NCBI GenBank assembly: GCA_051294375.1
Contig: CM119264.1
Location: 27,695,469-27,759,468, forward strand
Reading direction: 5' to 3'
Length of the DNA stretch: 64,000 nt
Source: Paraspadella gotoi
Taxonomy: Eukaryota; Chaetognatha
In this document: positions 1 through 10,706 of the stretch, piece after piece
Numbering within the stretch: position 1 is the first letter of the stretch
How the letters are laid out: each line of letters begins with the position of its first letter
Notes under the pieces: model-generated
The model's input: the letters and a program-made list of their open reading frames with translations, nothing else
Database searches by the model: none
What the model was told of the DNA's origin: nothing
Made by a program: the position numbers and the translations under genes

Positions 1-95
1 CTCATTTGTTCAGAACTGGGTTTGACCTGCAGCGTGAGAGGAGAGTCTGGGAGAGGGAGAAGAAGAAGAGAGACATGGGAACGATAAAGAGAGAG

Positions 96-242
<147 letters not shown>

Positions 243-455
243 ATATTCGCCGGGAGGGAGAACGGGTCGGAAAATATTCCATACCGTAATTACATAACCC
301 ATTTAAATGGCTTCATTTGGAATGAAGCTTCGGCTTTTGGGAAGGTCCTCGTCATTTTGGCAGGTTTTCACAAGATCTTCAGTGATGAACTTTTTCCTTT
401 TTAGTTGCGGCGGCGAGTACGCCGCGAGCACTCTATAACTATAAGTCAGCTTTTC

Positions 456-584
456 AGGTCGGTCTGTCGATCGGTCGGTCCGTCGGTCGTATGTTTGTCC
501 GTCGGTCTGTCCCACTAACGTTAAAAATGCTCATAATTCGCCTATAGTTGGTTGCTTTATGTTAAGACAGGAAAAAACCTTCAA
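456..584 (+). repeat. Dispersed GTCG-rich repeat, copy 1
   Basis: A (GTCG)n-like tetranucleotide block runs into a conserved segment containing TGTCCCACT, TTAAAAATGCTCATA, CCTATAGTT and GTTAAGAC, then GGAAAAAACCT. The same order of words recurs at 6401-6526 on the same strand, so this is an interspersed family and not chance. It may be the end of a transposable element, but no coding region or inverted termini were found. Confidence 0.75.
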
Positions 585-599
585 TATATATTTTGTTCT

Positions 600-860
600 T
601 CTCTCCTTTTTTTGATGCTTTTAATTCTGTTCTTTATCTTACTTTTTTGATCTTATTAAATTCTGTTCTTTATCTCCTTTTGTTTCTTTAAAATTCTGTT
701 CTTTATCTTCCTTTTTTGATCTTTAAATTCTCTCTGTTCATTTATCTCCTTTTGTTCTTTAATTCTGTTCTTTCTCTCTTTTTGTTTTAAATATTCTGTT
801 TTTCTCTTTTCTCCTCTTCTTTTTTTTGTTCTTTATTAATGTCTTTCTCCTTTTTGGTTT
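600..860 (+). repeat. T-rich degenerate tandem repeat (about 45-55 bp)
   Basis: The phrase ATTCTGTTCTTTATCT recurs several times, with spacers containing CCTTTTTTGATC or CCTTTTGTTC. Units differ by small indels and the array fades into T-rich unique sequence near 860. Confidence 0.7.
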
Positions 861-2200
861 TCGGTTCGATTTCTCTTTTTATTCTAGTTCTTTTTTTTTA
901 TTTTATTTTAATCGAAATTATCGAGATCGATGTGAAGACCGCATGGTTGGTTGGTCCTATTGTTCGTTTGCTAGATATTGGTTGTTTTGGGTTGGTTGGT
1001 TGTTTGGTAGGTTTTGGCTAACTTTTTCCATGTTGGACATGTAACTTTTCGTTCGTGTTAATTAAAACTTTAGCTTTATGTTATTATTTTGTATTACTTA
1101 TTCACATGGTAGTTGAGGCACTTTAAGCACCCAACAGTTTTTGCTTTTTATTTTCTCTTGAGCAAGTTTTTCGACGCATTCGTTTATCCCCGTACTGTGT
1201 ATTGATGTGTTTTGTTTTTTTTGGGGTTTTCTCTTCGTACGCTGTTATCCGACTGTTTTGATGTCGTTTTGTTTTCTTGCCGTTTTTTTTTCGCTTCGAG
1301 TTGACGACAGGGGCGCTGTGAGTTTGTTTGGGGAATCGGGAGGCGATGGCGGGCATTCGCTTCGGTCCTTGGCCTCGGTTAATCTGGTTAGACGAAGTGG
1401 AGATGGGCTTGGTGGTGGAAGACGAGTGGTTGGGGTTGGAGTGGATTTTGGGTGCGGGTAAGTGGAGCAAGAGGAGAGGAGCAGTAGAACTCTTGGTGAG
1501 ACAATGAAAGTAAATGGAACTCATTATCGAGTAGAATGTTACGTTTTAAGTTGAGGTTGGGAAAATGGAGATGTGTTGGTTGGGCGTCACGTTGTTTCGC
1601 GAGACTCGGTGGGGTGAAGCGAGATGGGACATGCCAGAAGTTCCGGCGTGAGATATGACAGATCCGATCTGTCGGCAAACTTTTTTTTACAACTGGAGTA
1701 GAAACTGATCGGGCGGTAAATGGGTCTTGAACGGAGACGGCGTCGAGAAAGTGCGAGATCTTCGCATAAGGACAAACTGAAAACAAGAGGGCTTGGACGT
1801 ATCGTGCAGTGCGAACAAATGAGACGTGACGGATGATGAGAAGATGTGAGACGATGCGAATGATGACCGAAGGGACGACAAGAGAATTTTTTCAGTCTTG
1901 GTCTTCACATTCGCAAGTAGTAGGAAAAGTTTTCCTTATGCAAACACAATCGAAGGATGCAATAAAAATAAAATGGTACAATACATTATACATATAAAAG
2001 TGAAAAGACGCGAGTGAAAATTTATTTATTTGTGTCTTCGTTTACGTCGTTTAGTCTCATCATCTCCATGGAAACAGAAAAAAAAATTTTAAAAAAGTGA
2101 AGCAAAAAAAATATGTTGTTTATGGAATTGAGGTGGCGCCTTGAAAGAAGGAGGCTGGATTCCTTTTTTTATCCATTCTCTTTTGCACACTGGTGAGAGG
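861..2200. other. Unique noncoding stretch
   Basis: Mixed-composition DNA with no recognisable gene. An open frame of 132 codons on the minus strand (1388-1786) matches no domain I know and has no supporting codon or motif signal. T-rich on the left, G-rich around 1310-1460. Confidence 0.5.
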
Positions 2201-2202
<2 letters not shown>

Positions 2203-2255
<53 letters not shown>

Positions 2256-2276
2256 AGAGAGAGAGAGAGAGAGAGA
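2203..2276. repeat. AG/CT microsatellite
   Basis: (AG)n tract with a few interruptions, flanked by unique AT-rich DNA. Confidence 0.95.
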
Positions 2277-2491
2277 TCAGTCCGTAGACAACCGGCATTC
2301 TAAGAACACTCCCGCTCAAAAAAAAAAAGGTATTGGAGAAAGAAAAGGATAATTTTAAACGATATTTTCATTTTTTTGTCTCCACCTTGAGTTTAAAAAA
2401 AAAGGGAAGCCTACGAGAGGTTTTAACGAGTTAAGAAAAGGAATTGGAAAAGAAGCAAAAGAGACTGATGCTCCACTTGGAGGCAGAAGAT

Positions 2492-2558
2492 ACTCTCTCT
2501 CTCTCTCTCTCTCATCTCTCTCTCCCTCTCTCTCTCTCTCTCCTCCTCTCTCCTCTCT
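2492..2558. repeat. CT/AG microsatellite
   Basis: (CT)n tract, opposite in strand sense to the AG tract 220 bp to its left. It ends in a CTCCTCTCTCC variant block. Confidence 0.95.
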
Positions 2559-2907
2559 CTGCACACCTTCTCAAATTTCAGAATTGAAAAACTAATCGTG
2601 ACAAATTGTGTTTTGATGATTAAAAAAAAAAACAGAGAAAAGATTTCAAACATTTCAAACGCCTATAAGTATCGAGGATAGACAGCAAAAATAACAACAA
2701 TAAAACCAGATTTTACTGGTTTTTTTTTTAACTTCCTACCAGTTATGTAATTAAAAACAACGTGAAAAGTCAAAGGCAATTTGTTTCTCAAGGATGTAAC
2801 TGGATAACCAGTGAGACCTCTTTTCCTCGATTACAACTGTCTCTTTTCATCTGTCTCCCATGACGCAATACTTCGGGTTTTACCTGTCGCGTTAATGCCT
2901 GTATTCT
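2559..2907. other. Unique noncoding stretch
   Basis: AT-rich sequence with poly-A and poly-T runs. No gene, RNA or repeat signature seen. Confidence 0.5.
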
Positions 2908-2993
2908 TTCTCTCTCTCTCGTCTCTCTCTCTCTTCTCTCTCTCTCTCTCTCTTCCTCTCCTCTCGTCTCTCTCTCTCTCTCTCTCCTCCTTC
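2908..2993. repeat. CT/AG microsatellite
   Basis: (CT)n tract with TCTTCCTC and CTCGTCTC interruptions. Confidence 0.95.
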
Positions 2994-3077
2994 AGCGTAA
3001 GACGATAAAAAATCCGAGAGCATTAAAAGCAGCAGTAAAACCAAAATGAATGAAAATGAGAGGCGAGAGTGGTTTTA

Positions 3078-3078
<1 letters not shown>

Positions 3079-3146
<68 letters not shown>

Positions 3147-3191
3147 CAGAGAGAGAGAGAAACGAGAGAGAGAGAGAGAGAGAGAGAGAAG

Positions 3192-3224
<33 letters not shown>

Positions 3225-3280
3225 GAGAGAGAAAAGAGAGAGAGATGAGAGAGAGAGAGAGAGAGAGAAGAAGAGAGAGC
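3079..3280. repeat. AG/CT microsatellite (about 200 bp)
   Basis: Long (AG)n tract with sporadic single-base interruptions. It is purine-rich on the plus strand, opposite to the CT tract at 2908-2993, so the two could pair as an inverted repeat. Confidence 0.96.
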
Positions 3281-3950
3281 CGGATTCACCGGGATAAGTT
3301 ATCTTCTTTTTTTAAAAAAGAAAACGAAAAACAATGAAAAAAAATCCTTTTTCCTCTTAAAACCCGTTGCCCAGTAGATACTACACTGAGTTCGTCCGGA
3401 GCAAAATCTGTTTGGGACGCGGTGAGAACTCGGTGAGGGGGTATAAGGAAAGGGAGTGGGAGGGAAAAAAAGGTAGTAGATGGCGGGGCCAACCACGATA
3501 TCAATCTTTTGAGATCCGTCGCGTAATTGGTGATAAATTGGAACCGAGAAATTGGTTTGAGAGAAATTAAGGGGGATCTGGAGGCGTGGGTTTTCTTGTG
3601 TGGTGAGGTAAGGTAAGTTAAGGTCTGTGAATGGCGTCCGGTCCGGGTTTGGATAAGAGGAATATAATGTGGCTAAACCCGTAAACTTGTTTTGGTGACG
3701 AATTGATCGTTTTTTGAAGTAAAGGAAGTTTTCGGTGAGGCTAAACGAAGAGACCTGATGATAATCCCTTTTTGATCCAGTTTGTGAGACAAGCAAGATT
3801 GAGGGGGAGGAGGGTTTAGAAGATGCCTTTGAAAGTTATCACAGTATTAAATACAAAACACTGAATTCAATTCTTGAAATATATATAATTTTAAATCGTG
3901 ACTGATGGTTACTGAATAAAAAGAAAAAAAAAGGGTGGCGTGGTAATTCC
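3281..3950. other. Unique noncoding stretch
   Basis: No gene recognised. A minus-strand open frame of 165 codons at 3299-3796 has no domain signature. It includes a GGTGAGGTAAGGTAAGTTAAGG cluster near 3600, a motif type that recurs elsewhere in the window. Confidence 0.45.
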
Positions 3951-4195
3951 CTGCCCACACGGGCATTACCTCCAACTGGCTTCCTGCCACGTGGATTGCC
4001 TCCACACGCGGAAGATTCCTACCCCACACGGGGATTCCTCCCAACTTGCGGGATTACTTCCCACACGGATTCCTCCCCACAGGTAGAGACACGGATTCTC
4101 CCACACCGGGGATTCTCCCAGCTCAGGATTCCTCCCACAAGAGATGGGGAAGATACGGGGATTCCTCCCCAAACGGGATTCCTCCCCTTAATGTA
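3951..4195 (-). repeat. 17-bp minisatellite array, left arm (inverted)
   Basis: Degenerate units of CCACACGGGATTCCTCC type. Read on the minus strand they become GGAGGAATCCCGTGTGG, the same unit that forms the array at 4745-5510 in the opposite direction. The two arrays therefore form an inverted pair separated by about 550 bp. Confidence 0.85.
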
Positions 4196-4479
4196 GATGT
4201 AACATTTCAGTTGTTGGCAATTGTTTTTGATCAAGGGAAATAAGATTGAGGTTCATAAAATAAATTTTGTGTGTGGGAGGAGGAATTGTGAATAAAGGCG
4301 TGGAAAATAATTTTTTGGAGTGGTAATCGTAGGTTGGTGGAAAGTAGTTCAAATTAGAAAAACCAAAAAGACACAAAGAATTTGTTTGAATTTTTTAAAA
4401 AGTTTTCTCTCTCTCTAATCTCTCATGCTGATTGTGATTGATTGGGATTGGACTCACCAATTATAGTCCAAATTGGACA

Positions 4480-4675
4480 AAAAGATATCCAGTTGACGCA
4501 AATTCCTGCAGGTGATAAGCGAAATTAATCAATTGAACCAGTGACCAAATTGCCTGTTGACCAAATTATGCACGTTTACCGCAAATTTTGTCAAGTTGAC
4601 GCAAAGTAGCGCAGTTGACCAAATAATGCAAGTTGATTAAATTATGCAAAAGTTGACCAAAAGTTAGTCTTATTA
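4480..4675 (+). repeat. Degenerate GTTGACCAAAT repeat in the spacer
   Basis: Several imperfect copies of an approximately 20-bp phrase (CAAGTTGACCAAATTATG and GTTGACGCAAA variants) lie between the two inverted minisatellite arms. Unit length drifts, so this is an old array. Confidence 0.65.
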
Positions 4676-4744
4676 ATTCCAACTTAATTATCGTAGGCAG
4701 GATCCGACATTGGGGGTTTGCTCAAAGACTTGTTTTTTTTTATT

Positions 4745-5510
4745 GGACGTGGAGAAATCCCGCGGGGAGAATCCGTGTGTGAGAGGATATCGCGTGGGAG
4801 GAATCCCGTGTGGGGAGGAATACCGGCGTGGGAGGGAAATCCGAGACGAGAAGATGCGTGATGGGGAGGAAATCCCGTCGTGGGGTTAGGAGATCCACGC
4901 AGGAGGAAGGATCCCGCGTAGGGAGGAAGCCGTCCGTGGGGGAATCCGCATAGAATCTGTGTGGGAGGAAAATCCCTGTGGGAGAGAATCCCGCATGGGG
5001 AACGGAATCTCCCGCGTCGGGAGGATATACGGTGTGGGGGGACTAGAATCACACGTGTGGGAGGAATCCCGTTGGGAGGAATCCGTTGGAATCCGCTGGG
5101 GGGAAAAATCCCCACTGGTGAGGGAGGGATCCCCCGCGTGGATAGGAATCCAGTGAGGCATCTCATGTCGGGGAGCGATCCCGCGTGAGGGAAGGAATTC
5201 CGTGTGGAGGAAATCCCGCATGGGAGGAAGTCATGTGTGAGGGAGGAATCCGCGGTGGCGAGGAATTGGCCATGGGGAGGAATTCTGTGGGGAGGAACGC
5301 CGTGTGGGAGGAATCCCGCGTGGGGAATTCCTTTGGGAGGAATCCCGTTGGGAGGAATTCCTTTGGGGAGAATCCGGTGTGGGAGCAATTCCATTGGGGG
5401 GAATCCCTTGGGGAGGAATCCGCGTGTGGGAGGAAACCCGTGTGGGAGGAATCCCGCGTGGGAGGTATCCCGCGTGGAGGAATCCTGTTGGGAGGAATCC
5501 CAATGGAACC
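4745..5510 (+). repeat. 17-bp minisatellite array, right arm
   Basis: About 45 imperfect units of GGGAGGAATCCCGCGTG type, with variants CCGTTG, CCTTTGG and CCGTGTG. The unit contains no stop in most frames, which creates open frames up to 297 codons on the minus strand (Phe-Leu-Pro, Gly-Ile-Pro-Pro patterns). The frame is not kept from unit to unit, so these are not credible proteins. Confidence 0.9.
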
Positions 5511-6231
5511 AAAAAAAGGTGTGACTAAACGAATAATTCGCCTCCCGTAAAACATGGTAAAACTCAGCTCGTCTCATTGGCTTGCACAGCTAAGTACTCA
5601 TTCACCAACCGTGAGTTCCCTCACGGTCACGCTGGTTAAAGTTTGATGTTGTTGGCATAAACATGAAACAAAAACCTAAACAGTAACATATGGTGGTCAC
5701 TGCAAGTCCTAAGCCCTGAGCGCCAGCTGTCGGGAGATGCCTCACACCCCAGGCAACATACGTGTCCCTCCGTTGCCATAATGACTTTTTTTAATATTGG
5801 CTAAAGTCGGATTATCAAGAATCGAGAATTCCAGAATCGGTGACTAAAATCCCGATACAAAATTCCCCATTCTAAATCCCGTTTCAAAATCTCGATTCCA
5901 AATCTTGATCCGGCAGCCGGATTCGCCGTCCGGCAATAAATCTTCGGAGGTTAACAAAAGAGCAAAGTTTCAAGTCGAGATTGACCGCGAGAGGGAAAGA
6001 GGGAGAGACTGGGCGGAGGGATGGGGATTTTTTTTTGGGGGGGGGCGCAAGGAAGGGAGGTGGGTTAGCGGAAGGTAAGTTAAAGGAAGACAGGTAAGGC
6101 TAATGGTAAGTCGCCTCTCACAGAGGAAAAGTAACCGGAATGAGGAATTTGTAGACATGAGATTCCAGTGAAGTCTGAAGAGTGAGAAATCAAAATGAAG
6201 TTCAACCTCAATTCTTCTTGATTGAATTGAC
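5511..6231. other. Noncoding stretch with short AAATCCCGATTC repeats
   Basis: Mostly unique. From about 5810 to 5925 an imperfect 14-17-bp phrase (AAAATCCCGATAC, AAATCTCGATTCC, AAATCTTGATCC) repeats about six times. A G-rich run of 10 G at about 6040 is followed by a cluster of GGTAAG motifs at 6070-6110. No gene seen. Confidence 0.5.
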
Positions 6232-6360
6232 CGGAGCTGAGGATTCGATGACCCGTTGACCTTGCCACCGGATGACCCAATGACCTCATAACCTGGTGAC
6301 CCGAGGACCCGAGGACCCGTTTACATGGTGATCCGGTGACCAGATTACCCATTGACCCCA
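6232..6360 (+). repeat. Degenerate GGTGACCC repeat
   Basis: About a dozen imperfect 8-12-bp units such as GATGACCCGTTGACC, GGTGACCCGAGGACCC and GGTGATCCGGTGACC. Unit length is irregular. Confidence 0.7.
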
Positions 6361-6400
6361 GAAATTCAGATGACTCCATTCGATGGAAATCAATAAACAA

Positions 6401-6526
6401 TCTGTCGGTCGGTCGGTCCGTCGGTCGGTCGGTATATCTGTCTGTCAGTCTGTCCCACTTTGTTAAAAATGCTCATAGCGTTCCTATAGTTAGATGCTCA
6501 TTTGTTAAGACGGGAAAAAACCTCAA
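6401..6526 (+). repeat. Dispersed GTCG-rich repeat, copy 2
   Basis: Same structure and orientation as the copy at 456-584: (GTCG)n, then TGTCCCACT, TTAAAAATGCTCATA, CCTATAGTT, GTTAAGAC and GGAAAAAACCT. The flanks differ, so this is interspersed and not tandem. Confidence 0.75.
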
Positions 6527-7442
<916 letters not shown>

Positions 7443-7700
7443 CCGACCGGCACCCGTGCATTCATGCATGCATCTACCCCCTTTGCCTCCAAGCTGACAG
7501 CACCCGTCGTAATGTTAAGATCGGCATTCATACTTGCATCTGTTCCTCTCCTTCCAAGCTGACTGCACCTGCCGTTAAGCTCAGATTGGCCGATTGCACT
7601 CATCGTTTAGACCCAATCAGCATTCGTGCTTGCATCTGTTTCTTTTTCTCCTTGCCAACTGTACCGGTCCTTTGAGGCCCGACCTGCACCGGGCATACGC
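7443..7700 (-). repeat. Approximately 84-bp tandem repeat, about 3 units
   Basis: Repeated phrase: GCATTCATGCTTGCATCTGT-like, then CTCCTTCCAAGCTGAC, GCACC, GTTAAGCTC. One unit length is near 84 bp (28 codons). On the minus strand the units read with similar peptides (GTDASMNAD, GVDACMNAR, ETDASTNAD), suggesting either a decayed coding repeat or simple phase keeping by an 84-bp unit. No known domain matches. Confidence 0.65.
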
Positions 7701-7866
7701 ACCTGCCCTTCTCGCCTCCTCCTCCACGACCGCCTTTCCTCCGGTTTATACGGCACCTGCGATAGGTTTTTGACAGGTGCAATAACCATCTCCCACTCAC
7801 GCAAGACCGCTTCATCGCGGCGCCGACTGCACCTCCTCGTTTTCCGACGCCGGTTCAATGTTCGTG

Positions 7867-8350
7867 TTATGAAGGAGAGGGTGGGAGGGAGGAAGAGAGG
7901 AGGAAGGGAGGAAGAGGGAGGAGGAGGGAGAAAGATGAGGGGAGGAAGAGGGAAGAGGAAGGAGGAAGACGGAAGGCAGAGGTGGGATGAAGAGGAAGGG
8001 AGGAGGAAGGAGGAAGGAGGAAGGGAAAAAGAGGAAAGGAGAAAAGAAGGCGGGAGAATTAAGGGAAATAGGAAAGAGAAATAATAGAGGAAAGAACATA
8101 AGCAATGAGATAGGAAAAGAAGAGAAAGGAGGAAAGGGAAAAGATAAAAAATAAGGGGAAAGAGAAGTGGAAGTGAGAGGAGGAAAGAGAAGAAGTAAAG
8201 AAATAGGAAAAGAAGAGAAAGGAGGAAAAAGAAAAAAAGGGGGAAAGAGAAGTGGAAGTGAAAGGAGGAAAGAGGAGAAGTAAAGAAATAGAAAAAATTG
8301 AGAGGAAAATAAGGAATAGGGTGTAGAAAAATGAAAGAAAGAAAAGGGGA
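7867..8350. repeat. Purine-rich tract (GGAGGAAGAGGGA type)
   Basis: Long stretch almost free of pyrimidines on the plus strand, built from GGAGGAAG, GGAAAGAGAAG and AGGAAAAGAAGAG variants, with an 80-bp near-duplication around 8130-8280. Open frames on the minus strand are Ser/Phe/Pro/Leu low complexity. Confidence 0.85.
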
Positions 8351-8564
8351 AGGGGGAGAAAGATAAAATGGGAAAGAAAAAGAAAAACAAGGAGATGTGG
8401 AACAAAGAATGAGATAAAAAAGAAAAAATGTGAAAGGAGTTGACAAGAAAGATGTTTGTTTGTTTAGAATCATTGTTCTATGTGTACAGGAAACTTTAAA
8501 TCGTGAAATATGATGGGAGACAAAAAATTACGGTTTACGATGAAAAATCTTGGTTGTTTTATCA

Positions 8565-8718
8565 AGAGAAAGTGAAAGTTGTTGGGAGATAAAATGGGAG
8601 GAAGGAAGAGAGGAGAGAGGAGAGAGAGAGGATTAAGAGAGAGAGAGAGAGAGATATAAAGAGAGAGGAGGAGGATTGAGAGTGATGAAATTGTTGGAGG
8701 AGATAAAATGGAGAGGAA

Positions 8719-8762
<44 letters not shown>

Positions 8763-8895
8763 AAGAGAGAGAGAGAGAGAGAGTGAAATTGTTGGGAGAT
8801 AAAAATGGAGAGGAAGGAGAGAGAGGAGAGAGAGAGCAGAGAGAGAGAAGAGAGAGAGAGAAGTGAAATTGTTGGGAGATAAAAATTTGAGAGGA

Positions 8896-8936
<41 letters not shown>

Positions 8937-9010
8937 AGAGAGAGAGAGAGATAAGAGAGAGAGAGAGAGAGAGAGTGAAATTGTTGGGAGATAAAAATGG
9001 AGAGGAAGGG

Positions 9011-9063
<53 letters not shown>

Positions 9064-9100
9064 AATTGTTGGGAGATAAAATGGAGAGGAAGGGAGAGAT

Positions 9101-9150
<50 letters not shown>
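8565..9150 (+). repeat. Composite minisatellite: GAAATTGTTGGGAGATAAAA plus (AG)n, six units
   Basis: A near-constant 35-bp core (GAAATTGTTGGGAGAT, AAAATGGAGAGGAAGG) occurs at about 8574, 8687, 8784, 8862, 8976 and 9060. Cores are separated by AG tracts of variable length, giving units of roughly 80-115 bp. The core is much better conserved than the AG spacers. Confidence 0.9.
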
Positions 9151-9155
<5 letters not shown>

Positions 9156-10681
9156 TTGAAGCGCAGGTTGAATTCTTGCGACCAGAGGTCAAAGGTCAAG
9201 GGTGATCTCGGAAACACGAAGGAAACAATCTACTTCACGGGTCAAAGATAATTGTCCCAACCATTTTTTTTTTCGCGGCGGAAGCCACTGGAGTTTTTTT
9301 TTTGTAGAAATTCTATTGGGGGAAATTTCGGGTGAAACGGTGGATAAACAAAATTACGTTAATTGTAAGTATATTTTAAAAGAAATTTGCTTCTTGTATT
9401 TCCCTATACCTAATAATAGATAAACATTATTAGGTTTAGCTTATTAAACATAAAGATAACCAAAATGAGAAATATATATAGTAAAATAAGTTATTTTGCA
9501 TCAATTCGATCAGATAACTGTTAATAAATTTAAAATCAAATATATAATTTTTTACAATTAGTTATAAAAGACGTGTATATATGATTTCATTATCTCTCTT
9601 CCTTCTTTCACACTTCTTTCTTCTTAAGCCGGTTTAAGGACATTATTTTACTATGTGTACATACAAATAAAATACACAAAATATACCGTTACCCCGCTGC
9701 TATTATATATTGCTTAATTTACAAACTTTGATAAAATAATCATGCGTTGTTTAGCTCGCGCATCCGTTTTTCCATTGTTGATGCGATGAGCTCCCGCTCT
9801 ATTCTCATGTTGCCATCTCCTTTAATCACGTTATGGCGGCGACGTCCTCCTCCTCCTCCTCCTCCTCGTCCCCGGTCCGACGCCGAGACTGTTTAACTCC
9901 CTCCAGAGGCGAAAATTTTCTCCGTCGTCTTTTCGCGAACAAAAGACAATCGCGCGATTATCGAATATTAGACGCTAGAGGGAGGAGAGGGGGGGAGGAA
10001 GAGGAGAATGAGAGATGGAGAAAGGGAGAGGAAAAGGGAGAGAAGAGAGAAGGAAAGGAAGGATGAGAGTCGGATAGTGAGGGGGAGGGGAGAGGGAGAG
10101 GAGGAAGAGGAGAGAGAGGGCCGCTCTTTTCCGAGAGTGTCCCATTTCTGTTAGTTTATCCAAGAATTTAAATTTAATCTGAATATTTAACTTGAATATA
10201 TTTTTAAACTTATAAACCCAACCCAAAACTTAATCTTTAAACCCTAATCTTTAAACCTTAATCCCTAAGCCTAATCGCTTACCTAACTTAATTTTTAACC
10301 CTATCTATAATTTTTAATCCAACACTAAAAGCAACCCCTAATCCAAATCCTTAAATCACAAACCAAGTCCCTAACATTAGTCACTAACTTTATCCTCTAA
10401 CCAAATCCCTAACCAAATCCCTAACCAAATCCTAACAAATCCCTAACCAAATCCCTGACAAAATCCCTAACCTTACTTCTAATCTTTAACTAAAATAATT
10501 AAACTAATTCCGAATTTAGAGAGAGAGTAAAGAGAAGAGAGGATAAAGGAGAGAAGAGAAAAGGAAGGACCGATAAAAAGAAGAGGAAGGAACGTAAGAA
10601 GAGAGAAGAAGAAATGAGAGAATAAAAATCCCAGTTTGGCTTTTTTATCTTAATTTATATCCATCGAAATTGTGAGGAATG
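9151..10681 (+). repeat. 1.53-kb duplicated segment, left copy
   Basis: Starts at an AG tract followed by TTGAAGCGCAGGTTG and ends at CGAAATTGTGAGGAATG, immediately before a 25-N gap. The same sequence, in the same order, begins just after the gap and runs to about 12240. Differences are mostly 1-2 base indels plus copy-number changes in short arrays. It contains a (TCC)n tract near 9845 and a CCCTAA-like array near 10215-10490. No gene recognised. Confidence 0.93.
10215..10490 (+). repeat. CCCTAA-like degenerate array, left copy
   Basis: Imperfect CCCTAA and ACCCTAATC phrases, ending in a regular 12-bp array CCCTAACCAAAT with about six units. It resembles the complement of the animal telomere repeat TTAGGG but is diverged and has inserted bases, so it is interstitial. 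The right copy at 11830-12045 has only about three of the 12-bp units. Confidence 0.65.
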
Positions 10682-10706
10682 NNNNNNNNNNNNNNNNNNN
10701 NNNNNN
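10682..10706. other. Assembly gap (25 N)
   Basis: Fixed-length run of N between the two copies of the 1.53-kb segment. The right contig resumes in an AG tract, where the left copy also begins. Confidence 1.

Noticed and set aside
4684-5577. 297-codon minus-strand open frame with Gly-Ile-Pro-Pro and Gly-Phe-Leu-Pro repeats
   Set aside because: It follows the 17-bp minisatellite, whose units lack stops; all three frames on both strands are open in parts and the period is not a multiple of three.
5570-5770. Possible 5S rRNA or tRNA-derived SINE head
   Set aside because: No A box/B box pair, no tRNA cloverleaf and no match to the 5S consensus could be made by eye.
8470-9217. Long Leu-Ser open frames over the composite AG repeat
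   Set aside because: Dinucleotide repeat artefacts on the strand reading CT.
10215-10490. Chromosome end (true telomere)
   Set aside because: Repeats are degenerate, short, and followed by unique sequence on both sides.
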